Shown here piece by piece: positions 1 to 5,075 of a stretch of 6,791 nt of DNA (its first letter is position 1; each line of letters opens with the position of its first letter). The stretch covers positions 1 to 6,791 of the forward strand of contig JAUVYU010000038.1 in assembly GCA_030602935.1 (NCBI GenBank), in the 5' to 3' direction. The notes beneath the pieces were generated by a model that searched no databases, was not told the DNA's origin, and worked only from the letters and a program-made list of their open reading frames with translations. The position numbers and the translations under genes are program-made. The DNA comes from Candidatus Bathyarchaeota archaeon (GTDB taxonomy: Archaea; Thermoproteota; Bathyarchaeia; TCS64).

Positions 1-54
1 CCCAATAGTTCTAGTCGCGCCCACCCTCTTACCAAAAGCAGAGGCCCATCCCCC

Positions 55-86
55 GAAAAAAGTATTAAAAGAATTTTTTAAAAAAG
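55..86 (-). terminator. Oligo-T terminator downstream of porB
   Basis: Read on the minus strand, the bases just after the porB stop codon contain three T runs: six T at 85-80, four T at 70-67 and six T at 61-56. There is no GC-rich hairpin before them, which fits archaeal intrinsic termination, where U-rich stretches alone can release RNA polymerase. The site marks the likely 3' end of the por transcript. The same stretch contains TTTTTTAAAAAA (85-74), which could instead, or also, serve as a TATA-like element for a gene lying beyond the left edge. Confidence 0.6.
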
Positions 87-95
87 AGAGGACGG

Positions 96-1073
96 TCACA
101 GACCCGCCTTCTCGAGGAGGACCTCCCACCGGTGGTCGACCCCATCCTGGATACTCTTCAGCAGGTCGTCCCGCCTCTCAGGCCTGAACAGGTGGCGGAA
201 ACGCCCCTGCCCACTCAGATACTCCTCCACGGGCTTCTTAGTCTCAGGCCTCCTGGCGATCCCAAGGCTCGGAGGCGAGAACTCGTAGACAGGCCTCCCT
301 CCCTCGAGCCTGCACTCATACAGTGGGAACACGCAGGTCTGGACTGCCAACCTCGATATCTCTATGGTCTTCTCCGTCGGGTAACGCCAACCCCGAGTGC
401 AAGGGACGATGGCGTGAAGGAACGCCGGACCCTCGGCCTCTATGGCCCTACGGGCTTTCTGCATCACATCCATGGGCCAGGCCGTGCTCAAAGTGGCCAC
501 ATAAGGGATACCGTGGGCGATGACTATCTCGTCGATGGGCTTCTTCCACTCCAGCTTCCCGGGTATCACCTTCCCCGCCGGACTAGTGGTCGTCGAGGCG
601 GCGAAAGGCGTCCCACCGCTCCTCTGTATGCCCGTGTTCATGTAGGCCTCATTATCCAAGAGCACGTAGGTGAAGTCATGACCCCGCTCAAGGGCCCCGG
701 AGAGCGCCTGGAGGCCGATGTCGTATGTCCCCCCGTCCCCAGCGAAGGCGATAACATCCAGCGTCTCATACTTGGCCAGAGGCCCCTTCCCCTTACGCCT
801 CATCGCCCTATAGGCGGCCTCGATGCCGCTGGCGTTCGCGGCAACGTTCTCAAAGGCCGTGTGAATCCAGGGCAGGTTCCACGAGGTGTACGGGAAGATC
901 GAGGTCGCGACCTCAAGGCAACCCGTGGCGTTAGTAACTATCGTCGGCCCCCTGGTCGCCTTAAGAACCATCCTGACGATGACGGACTCTCCGCAGCCCG
1001 CGCAGAGCCTGTGACCCGGCGCGAGGCCATCTGGTTTCTTCGCTGCTTCCCTGAGCGTCATTCTTGACATCAT
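96..1073 (-). CDS. porB: Pyruvate (2-oxoacid):ferredoxin oxidoreductase, beta subunit
   Basis: This is the thiamine-pyrophosphate (TPP) subunit of the cytoplasmic four-subunit oxidoreductase that converts pyruvate and CoA to acetyl-CoA, CO2 and reduced ferredoxin. At 325 residues it has the usual length. Near the N-terminus it has LCAGCGE with Cys24 and Cys27; Cys52 and Cys225 (in PCTRGW) complete the four cysteines expected to ligate a 4Fe-4S cluster. The TPP/Mg motif starts GDGG at 112-115 and ends with Asn141 in LLDNEAYMNTG, followed by GIQRSGGTP, all typical of PorB. The start is ATGATG; a GGAGGTG site at 1082-1076, which overlaps the porA TAG stop, gives 4 bases to the first ATG or 7 to the second, so the true start may be one codon later. 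It is the last gene of the operon and is followed by the oligo-T terminator. Pyruvate as substrate is inferred from overall resemblance; 2-oxoisovalerate oxidoreductase is a close relative. Confidence 0.93.
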   Translation of the reverse strand: MMSRMTLREAAKKPDGLAPGHRLCAGCGESVIVRMVLKATRGPTIVTNATGCLEVATSIFPYTSWNLPWIHTAFENVAANASGIEAAYRAMRRKGKGPLAKYETLDVIAFAGDGGTYDIGLQALSGALERGHDFTYVLLDNEAYMNTGIQRSGGTPFAASTTTSPAGKVIPGKLEWKKPIDEIVIAHGIPYVATLSTAWPMDVMQKARRAIEAEGPAFLHAIVPCTRGWRYPTEKTIEISRLAVQTCVFPLYECRLEGGRPVYEFSPPSLGIARRPETKKPVEEYLSGQGRFRHLFRPERRDDLLKSIQDGVDHRWEVLLEKAGL

Positions 1074-1081
1074 CGCACCTC

Positions 1082-2296
1082 CTACGTCCTGACCCCCACA
1101 TAACTCACCTTACGGGAGACGCTTCCCTTCTCCTTTATCTCCAAAAGCCTCTCGAATATACCACGTAAGAGCTTGGGACTCGCATCTCGTCCACCCAGGC
1201 CGTAGACGTAATCAGCTATCAGGGGCTTCTCAGCCTCATCGAAAAACGTCGTCACGACATCTTCGAACAGGGGCCCACCAGGTGAGCCGAAGCTGATGGC
1301 CTTATCCAGAACCCCAAGGACAGGCGTCTCTCCCAGAGCCTCGACGAGAGCCTCCGAGGGGAAAGGCCGGTACACCCTCATCCTGATCAGACCCGCTTTC
1401 ACGCCCTCCTTCCTGAGCTCATCGACCACGATTCGGATAGTTCCCATCGTAGCCCCAAGACCCAGAAGAGCTACCTCTGCGTCCTCCATCATGTAAGAAT
1501 GCAGGAGATCATAAGAACGCCCGGATATCTTTTCGTATGCTGCATCAACCTCAGGGATTACTTTTATAGCGTGGTTCATGGCTTCGACCTGCTGAAGCTT
1601 GTGCTCGAAGTAGTAGTCCTGGAGGTCGACGGGCCCCATGGTGAGAGGTACCTCTGGGTTGAGCCTGAACTCGGTCTTGCCAGCGTGGCCCTCTACCTCG
1701 ATGAACTCTCGCTCACCGACGAAGGCCTTCACGACCTCGTCTGGGAGGGTGAGGACATTCTCCATCGTATGGCTGAGCGTGAAGCCATCCAGACAGACCA
1801 TGACAGGGAGCTGGACGTCCGGGTGCTCCCCTATCCTCCAAGCCTCCAAGCAGGCGTCATAGACCTCTTGACCGTTCTCACAGTAGATCTGGATCCAGCC
1901 GCTATCCCGGGCCCCCATGGAGTCACCATGATCGCTATGGATGTTGAGGGGCCCACTGAGAGCCCTGTTGGCCACAGCCATTACTATCGGCAACCTCAGA
2001 CCCGAGGCTACATACAGGATCTCCCACATCAGAGCTAGGCCGGCGGACGCCGTAGCTGTGAAAGCCCTCGCCCCAGCAGCGGCGGCTCCCACACAGCTGC
2101 TCAGCGCGCTGTGTTCCGACTCAACCGCCACGAACTCGGTGTCGACCTCTCCATCCGCTACGTACTCGCTGTATCTTTCGACAATGATGGTCTGAGGCGT
2201 GATAGGGTAAGCCGCCACAACGTCCGGGTTCACCTGCTTCGTGGCATAGGCCACGGACTCATCCCCGTTTATACCCATAAGAATCTGTTTCTTCAT
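1082..2296 (-). CDS. porA: Pyruvate (2-oxoacid):ferredoxin oxidoreductase, alpha subunit
   Basis: This is the alpha subunit, which carries the pyrimidine-binding and transketolase C-terminal-like domains and completes the TPP active site with PorB. The protein has 404 residues. Visible landmarks are AYPITPQT at 29-36, VESEHSALSS at 58-67 (Glu59 is the expected TPP-activating region), GLALMWE around 86-92, ANRALSGPLNI around 109-119, and in the C-terminal domain RVYRPFP at 307-313, LDKAISFGSPGG at 330-341 and GLGGRD at 366-371. The frame stays open 19 codons upstream to another possible start, but I chose ATG at 2296. Its ATGA overlaps the porD TGA stop, the protein then begins MKKQILMGING as family members do, and GGTGAT at 2308-2303 lies 6 bases upstream as a Shine-Dalgarno site. 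The extra upstream codons read through the porD coding region. Expression is probably coupled to porD. Confidence 0.93.
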   Translation of the reverse strand: MKKQILMGINGDESVAYATKQVNPDVVAAYPITPQTIIVERYSEYVADGEVDTEFVAVESEHSALSSCVGAAAAGARAFTATASAGLALMWEILYVASGLRLPIVMAVANRALSGPLNIHSDHGDSMGARDSGWIQIYCENGQEVYDACLEAWRIGEHPDVQLPVMVCLDGFTLSHTMENVLTLPDEVVKAFVGEREFIEVEGHAGKTEFRLNPEVPLTMGPVDLQDYYFEHKLQQVEAMNHAIKVIPEVDAAYEKISGRSYDLLHSYMMEDAEVALLGLGATMGTIRIVVDELRKEGVKAGLIRMRVYRPFPSEALVEALGETPVLGVLDKAISFGSPGGPLFEDVVTTFFDEAEKPLIADYVYGLGGRDASPKLLRGIFERLLEIKEKGSVSRKVSYVGVRT

Positions 2297-2571
2297 TTCG
2301 TAATCACCATCGTAATACAACTGACAGGACACTCCTCCGCGCAGATCCCACAACCCTTGCAGTGATCTACATCAACACTAGGATGACCGTCCTCCCCGAT
2401 ACTGATAGCCCCCTCAGGACAGTAGAAGTGGCAGAGCGTACACTTAGAACATTTATCCCTGTCGAATTCAGGCTTAGTAATTCCCCAGTCGCCTGTCTTA
2501 TAATCAATTGACGACTTCGTTGAGACTGCTCCCCTGGGTAGCTCCCTCCATCCCGGTTTACTCTCGCTCAT
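2293..2571 (-). CDS. porD: Pyruvate (2-oxoacid):ferredoxin oxidoreductase, delta subunit (2x[4Fe-4S] ferredoxin)
   Basis: This small ferredoxin-like subunit passes electrons from the TPP centre to external ferredoxin. It has 92 residues, in the normal PorD range. Two complete CxxCxxCxxxCP motifs are visible: Cys41, 44, 47 and 51 (CSKCTLCHFYCP), and Cys71, 74, 77 and 81 (CKGCGICAEECP), predicting two 4Fe-4S clusters. The N-terminal 35 residues, containing PGWRELPRGAV, are the usual PorD leader rather than a signal peptide. The start is ambiguous. GTGATGAG contains a GTG at 2574, an ATG at 2571 and the porG TGA stop. GGAGGT at 2586-2581 is 6 bases from GTG and 9 bases from ATG. I chose ATG; the other choice adds one residue. 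It overlaps both neighbours by a few bases, so it is tightly coupled within the operon. Confidence 0.93.
   Translation of the reverse strand: MSESKPGWRELPRGAVSTKSSIDYKTGDWGITKPEFDRDKCSKCTLCHFYCPEGAISIGEDGHPSVDVDHCKGCGICAEECPVSCITMVITK
2303..2308 (-). promoter_or_regulatory. Shine-Dalgarno site deciding the porA start
   Basis: GGTGAT on the minus strand is complementary to the anti-Shine-Dalgarno tail of archaeal 16S rRNA, in its ATCACC part rather than CCTCC. It sits 6 bases before ATG 2296, inside the last codons of porD. This supports the short porA reading over the longer open frame that begins at 2353. Confidence 0.5.
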
Positions 2572-3128
2572 CACTTCACGACCTCCTCATAGGCCTTCTG
2601 CAGAACCTCAATGTTAGGGCCCTGGATGCTCCCAGTGAATCTACTCTTGGTAACTTGAATCAAAGATTCAAGATTCACAAGGCCAGTGGTCTTAACAGTG
2701 GCGCCAAGCATAGCCGTATTCGTTATCGGTCGACCAATGATATCCAGCGCTAACGCCGTGGCGTCTATGACCCAGATCTCGACATCTTTCAGTCCAAGTC
2801 TCGTTCCCAGATCCTTGGAAGAAAGATCCGTGTTTACGACAAGTATGGTTTCCGATTTCATGCCCTCAGTAACAGCTGGCCCAAGTAGCGTAGGGTCAAG
2901 GACCACGACTACGTCCGGTTCGTAAATACTGGAATGTATATGAATGGGATAATCGCTTATGCGTGTGAACGCCGTTATCGGGGCGCCAGCTCTCTCAGGG
3001 CCGAAGGCTGGGAAGCTCTGAATGTACTTATTCTCCTTCAGGGCGGCCTGAGCGAGGAGGAGGGAGGCTGTCCAGGCTCCTTGGCCGCCTCGACCGTGGA
3101 ACCGGACCTCTTTGAGTTCTAATGCCAA
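2571..3128 (-). CDS. porG: Pyruvate (2-oxoacid):ferredoxin oxidoreductase, gamma subunit
   Basis: This is the gamma subunit, the domain that binds and positions CoA in the multi-subunit 2-oxoacid oxidoreductases. At 185 residues it has full family length. The hallmark VRFHGRGGQGAWTA lies at 8-21, FGPERAGAP at 42-50, a hydrophobic strand ending in DP at 71-79, and NTAMLGA at 137-143, as in other PorG proteins. The start is an unusual TTG at 3128, but it is well supported: CAGGAG at 3142-3137 lies 8 bases upstream, translation begins MALELKEVRF as expected, and there is no in-frame ATG or GTG nearby. It is the first gene of the porGDAB operon, and its stop overlaps the porD start. The 78-base gap to pyrF probably contains the operon promoter. 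Confidence 0.93.
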   Translation of the reverse strand: MALELKEVRFHGRGGQGAWTASLLLAQAALKENKYIQSFPAFGPERAGAPITAFTRISDYPIHIHSSIYEPDVVVVLDPTLLGPAVTEGMKSETILVVNTDLSSKDLGTRLGLKDVEIWVIDATALALDIIGRPITNTAMLGATVKTTGLVNLESLIQVTKSRFTGSIQGPNIEVLQKAYEEVVK

Positions 3129-3136
3129 TTTGTAAA

Positions 3137-3142
3137 CTCCTG
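3137..3142 (-). promoter_or_regulatory. Shine-Dalgarno site for the TTG start of porG
   Basis: CAGGAG on the minus strand lies 8 bases before TTG 3128. Because the start codon is TTG, this site is the main evidence that translation begins there. Confidence 0.6.
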
Positions 3143-3166
3143 CAACTAGGAAGATTTGAATTCAGG

Positions 3167-3174
3167 ATATTAAA
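3167..3174 (-). promoter_or_regulatory. Candidate TATA box for the porGDAB operon
   Basis: TTTAATAT on the minus strand lies about 40 bases before the porG start. A transcript beginning roughly 24-26 bases downstream would start near 3145, just ahead of the CAGGAG ribosome site, giving a short leader typical of archaea. A second candidate, AGTATATACC, overlaps the pyrF stop at 3209-3200. The pyrF-porG gap has no clear oligo-T terminator, so read-through from pyrF into por is also possible. Confidence 0.35.
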
Positions 3175-3206
3175 GGATAACCTATACAAAGTTTGTTAGG
3201 TATATA

Positions 3207-4076
3207 CTAGAATATAGATCTCTTGAGCTCGTTGAGCTCGTCTCGCTTTTTCTTGGCTATTTTCGCAGCTGCTTCGGCATACCGGTCACTGCTCCACTTC
3301 AAACCCTCGTACGCGAAGTCTATTGATCGAGAGGAGGAAACTAGGAGCCCTTCCCCCACGCTATTTGCACCTAGCTTCAAGGATTCCTTTGGGTCGCCCC
3401 CCTGGGGACCAAGCCCAGGCGAGAGAATCAAAGGGTCTTCACCAATAATGCCACGTATCTCCCCTAGCTCTGAGGGGGCGGTGCAACCGACGACGTAACC
3501 GTTGCTACCATGATTGTGGGCATCTGCAGCCAGCTTGAGATAGAGAGCCTCGCCGCCCATGTCCTCCGACTGGTAGTCATGCGCACCGGGGTTGGACATC
3601 CTGCAGAGGACGAATATACCCTTGTCCTTCTCCTTAGACCAACGATAGATGACATCACTGCCGTTCTCATAACCCTGGAAGGGACTAAACGTAACCCCAT
3701 CGAAGCCGATCCGGTCGATCCAGTAGAGGGCAGCTTCGTTTGTTGAGCCTATATCAGAGAGCTTGGCGTCAAGTAGGGCTAGGCAGCCACCCTCATGAAT
3801 CGTATCTACCATCTCCTTGAGGTCGTCAAATGAGAAGGGATAAACGAGGAACTGCGCGTTCGGCTTGATAATGGGCGTGTAAGGAGCGACAGCTTTGATT
3901 ACGTCAAGGCTGAACTTCTTGATCCCCCCGACCTCCCCGTAACGACTCGTAAGGCTGGAAGGAATGACATACCTATCCCTCATGGCATCTGTGGCGGGGT
4001 CAAGACCCACACAGAGGAAGCTGTCTTTGTCGCGGCTGATCTCGTAATACCTGTTCACGAAGCCTCTCCCGAGCAT
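3207..4076 (-). CDS. pyrF: Orotidine 5'-phosphate decarboxylase (long, type-2 form)
   Basis: This enzyme decarboxylates orotidine 5'-monophosphate to UMP, the last step of de novo pyrimidine synthesis, in the cytoplasm. The 289-residue TIM-barrel protein shows CVGLDP at 22-27, Lys71 in IIKPNAQF, the catalytic DAKLSDIG stretch with Asp103, Lys105 and Asp108, SNPGA at 161-165, SPGLGPQGG at 219-227 and Arg250 in SSSR as the expected phosphate ligand. LCVGLDP together with SNPGAxxxQ identifies the long 'type 2' subfamily; most archaeal enzymes are of the shorter type near 210-220 residues. The C-terminal ~25 residues are Lys/Glu-rich (AKIAKKKRDELNELKRS) and probably form an exposed helix. The ATG at 4076 has no convincing ribosome site. 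GTG at codon 7 has GGGAGAGG just upstream and is an alternative start; both keep the whole catalytic domain. It may be leaderless. Confidence 0.93.
   Translation of the reverse strand: MLGRGFVNRYYEISRDKDSFLCVGLDPATDAMRDRYVIPSSLTSRYGEVGGIKKFSLDVIKAVAPYTPIIKPNAQFLVYPFSFDDLKEMVDTIHEGGCLALLDAKLSDIGSTNEAALYWIDRIGFDGVTFSPFQGYENGSDVIYRWSKEKDKGIFVLCRMSNPGAHDYQSEDMGGEALYLKLAADAHNHGSNGYVVGCTAPSELGEIRGIIGEDPLILSPGLGPQGGDPKESLKLGANSVGEGLLVSSSRSIDFAYEGLKWSSDRYAEAAAKIAKKKRDELNELKRSIF
3223..3240 (-). repeat. Perfect 9-bp tandem duplication at the pyrF 3' end
   Basis: On the plus strand TTGAGCTCG occurs twice in direct succession (3223-3231 and 3232-3240). In pyrF it encodes the ELN/ELK repeat within DELNELKRS near the C-terminus. 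Being in frame and a multiple of three, it looks like a small slippage duplication tolerated in a surface helix. Confidence 0.7.
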
Positions 4077-4105
4077 ACTGAACCACTTGACATACTCATG
4101 ACATC

Positions 4106-4125
4106 TTAAGGTAAAAAAGCCTTAA
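4106..4125. repeat. Inverted repeat TTAAGG-N8-CCTTAA upstream of pyrF
   Basis: TTAAGG at 4106-4111 and CCTTAA at 4120-4125 form a perfect 6-bp palindromic pair around an A-rich 8-base spacer. It lies 30-50 bases before the pyrF ATG, where a TATA element would be if pyrF had little or no leader, so it could be an operator for a dimeric regulator. CTTAAGG recurs at 4211-4217 near the promoter of the divergent gene. As RNA the stem is short and weak, so a DNA-binding role is more plausible than a terminator. The regulatory role is inferred. Confidence 0.4.
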
Positions 4126-4161
4126 CACTAGAAGCACGTTTCTTACATCGGAAAGATACTA

Positions 4162-4171
4162 GAAATTTATG
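4162..4171 (-). promoter_or_regulatory. Candidate TATA box for pyrF
   Basis: CATAAATTTC on the minus strand contains the TATA-like ATAAATTT. A start about 25 bases downstream, near 4140, would give a leader of roughly 65 bases. A closer candidate overlaps the inverted repeat at 4106-4125. Neither is proven by sequence alone. Confidence 0.3.
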
Positions 4172-4200
4172 TGGAACATGGTGTCGTTAGGCTCGTTGTC

Positions 4201-4208
4201 TTTAAATT
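4201..4208 (+). promoter_or_regulatory. Candidate TATA box for the coiled-coil/HTH gene pair
   Basis: TTTAAATT lies 45 bases before the TTG start at 4253. Transcription starting about 25 bases downstream, near 4230, would give a leader of about 23 bases that contains the GGAGGG ribosome site. The spacing fits a standard archaeal promoter well. Confidence 0.5.
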
Positions 4209-4241
4209 AGCTTAAGGAGAAAGATACTTGAGAACAGGACT

Positions 4242-4247
4242 GGAGGG
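4242..4247 (+). promoter_or_regulatory. Shine-Dalgarno site deciding the TTG start at 4253
   Basis: GGAGGG ends a few bases before TTG 4253; the GGAGG core leaves a 6-base gap. No ATG or GTG lies nearby in this frame, so this site fixes the start. Another TTG at 4228, preceded by AAGGAG, is in a different frame and lies at or before the predicted transcription start. Confidence 0.6.
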
Positions 4248-4252
4248 AAGCT

Positions 4253-4816
4253 TTGAGCACAGAGGACGAGACAAAGAAGCTGCTCAAGATTCGAGAGGAT
4301 CTAGTCAGCCGGATCGGGCGCCTTCAAGAGGAGACAGAGGACCTGAGAAGAGCCACCGCAGAGATAGACGGTCTTATCGTCAGACAAGGCTTCAGGCAGC
4401 CTGTCCCAACCCAGACGAAAAAAGTTACTGAAAGCGAGGATGACACATCAAGCGTTGAGGAGGACACCCACTCTGTGAAGTCGAAGAGCGGCATGACACT
4501 CGGCACACTCCAAGTCAATAACGAGGAGGTAGTCTTTGAACCGGTCTCAGGCCTCGTATTTAGCACATCTATCCCCCCCTTCCAGTCCTTTCTGGTGGAA
4601 CGCGTCTTCGATAACATGAGGTCCACAGATGAAGAGCGTGCCACTCAGGGAGAGATCCCACCCGAAGAGGTCCTGTCCTACACTGTCGAGGCTGAACAGG
4701 GGAGGATCAAAAGAATTGTGGTCCGGAACTACGGCGGGGAGAGACGCCTACGCGAGATACAGAGCAGCCTCCGCTGGACGTTTGACAAGATGTATGACAA
4801 GCTTCGACAGGACTGA
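4253..4816 (+). CDS. Unassigned coiled-coil protein with conserved-looking C-terminal domain
   Basis: I do not recognise a named family. The 187-residue protein has three parts. Residues 5-45 form a charged heptad-type helix (KLLKIREDLVSRIGRLQEE and onward), probably a dimerising coiled coil. Residues 50-80 are an acidic, Ser/Thr-rich linker. Residues 82-185 look like a folded alpha/beta domain with LGTLQVNNEEVVFEP, IPPFQSFLVERVFDNM, an alternating strand YTVEAEQGRIKRIVVRNYG, and a final amphipathic helix SSLRWTFDKMYDKLRQD. There is no signal peptide or membrane segment, so it is likely cytoplasmic. The TTG start is supported by GGAGGG upstream. It is the first gene of a two-gene unit; the next gene begins 11 bases after its stop. 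Prefoldin-like coiled-coil folding was considered but there is only one N-terminal helix. A scaffold or regulatory role is possible but unsupported. Confidence 0.8.
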   Translation: MSTEDETKKLLKIREDLVSRIGRLQEETEDLRRATAEIDGLIVRQGFRQPVPTQTKKVTESEDDTSSVEEDTHSVKSKSGMTLGTLQVNNEEVVFEPVSGLVFSTSIPPFQSFLVERVFDNMRSTDEERATQGEIPPEEVLSYTVEAEQGRIKRIVVRNYGGERRLREIQSSLRWTFDKMYDKLRQD

Positions 4817-4822
4817 TGTGAA

Positions 4823-4827
4823 GGAGG
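4823..4827 (+). promoter_or_regulatory. Shine-Dalgarno site abutting the ATG at 4828
   Basis: AAGGAGGATG places GGAGG directly against the start codon with no spacer, against 4-9 bases at most other starts here. No other in-frame start fits better: a stop codon lies just upstream at 4819-4821 and the next GTG is 14 codons in with no ribosome site. Re-initiation by ribosomes ending at the TGA 11 bases upstream may be the main route of translation. Confidence 0.4.
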
Positions 4828-5070
4828 ATGGCTCAGGAGCTTGAAAGGAATCCCCTATGGCTTATCCTCGTGGAGACAGCCCACGCCCTCCCTCTCTATA
4901 ACTCACACAAGGTCTACGTGAGGAACACACTGCTGATCGAGGCGCCTAGTATGACCGCTGAGGAGATGTCCCAGCGTCTCGACATATCGCTGGGTGAGGC
5001 AATGGTAATCTTCCATGAGTTGAAAAATGAAGAAGGGCCCCCCTCAGGAAGTTCAGATGAAGGTCACTGA
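4828..5070 (+). CDS. Small helix-turn-helix-like protein, unassigned
   Basis: This is an 80-residue soluble protein of unknown role. Residues 8-38 (NPLWLILVETAHALPLYNS, then HKVYVRNTLLIE) look like a helix and a strand. Residues 42-66 (MTAEEMSQRLDISLGEAMVI and after) read as a helix-turn-helix: 'T-x-x-E-[ML]-[SA]-x-R-L-x-I-S' followed by a second helix, as in winged-helix DNA-binding proteins. The last 14 residues are Gly/Ser/Glu-rich and probably disordered. It follows the coiled-coil gene by 11 bases, so the two are probably co-transcribed and may act together. Its stop is only 5 bases from the rpoH stop on the other strand. DNA binding is inferred from the helix-turn-helix pattern alone; a protein-binding winged helix is equally possible. 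Confidence 0.75.
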   Translation: MAQELERNPLWLILVETAHALPLYNSHKVYVRNTLLIEAPSMTAEEMSQRLDISLGEAMVIFHELKNEEGPPSGSSDEGH

Positions 5071-5075
5071 AAGTT

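Larger units (their letters stand above)
4151..4228. repeat. 10-bp direct repeat GAAAGATACT, two copies
   Basis: GAAAGATACT occurs exactly at 4151-4160 and again at 4219-4228, with starts 68 bases apart, inside the 176-base divergent intergenic region. The second copy overlaps the predicted transcription start of the plus-strand gene. With the repeated CTTAAGG it suggests duplicated binding sites, but the region is small and AT-rich, so chance is possible. Confidence 0.4.

Noticed and set aside
1..24. Possible gene start on the minus strand (GTG at 24-22, eight codons to the edge) downstream of the terminator
   Set aside because: Only eight codons are visible, so neither coding nor identity can be judged; a TATA-like TTTTTTAAAAAA upstream is suggestive but not enough.
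1..54. Possible tRNA fragment (GTTCTAGTC resembling a T-loop, ACCA nearby)
   Set aside because: The T-stem would not pair and the R57 position is wrong, so no tRNA fold is supported.
132..1067. A 311-codon open frame on the plus strand opposite porB
   Set aside because: It is fully antisense to a clear porB. Its translation is Pro/Arg/Gly-rich with no domain-like pattern, and it is explained by the GC-rich codon use of porB.
1499..2038. A 179-codon plus-strand frame opposite porA
   Set aside because: It lies wholly antisense to conserved porA sequence; no ribosome site or recognisable motif.
2296..2353. Longer porA reading with 19 extra N-terminal codons
   Set aside because: The extra codons run through porD, have no family-like sequence, and ATG 2296 has the ATGA overlap and a spaced GGTGAT site.
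4228..4431. Alternative plus-strand frame from a TTG with AAGGAG upstream
   Set aside because: It overlaps the coiled-coil gene in another frame, lies at or before the predicted transcription start, and its translation is Arg/Asp/Ser-rich low complexity.
5071..5075. Terminator between the converging HTH gene and rpoH
   Set aside because: The gap is only 5 bases and neither strand has a T run longer than four (TTTT at 5074-5077, plus strand), so no distinct terminator can be called.
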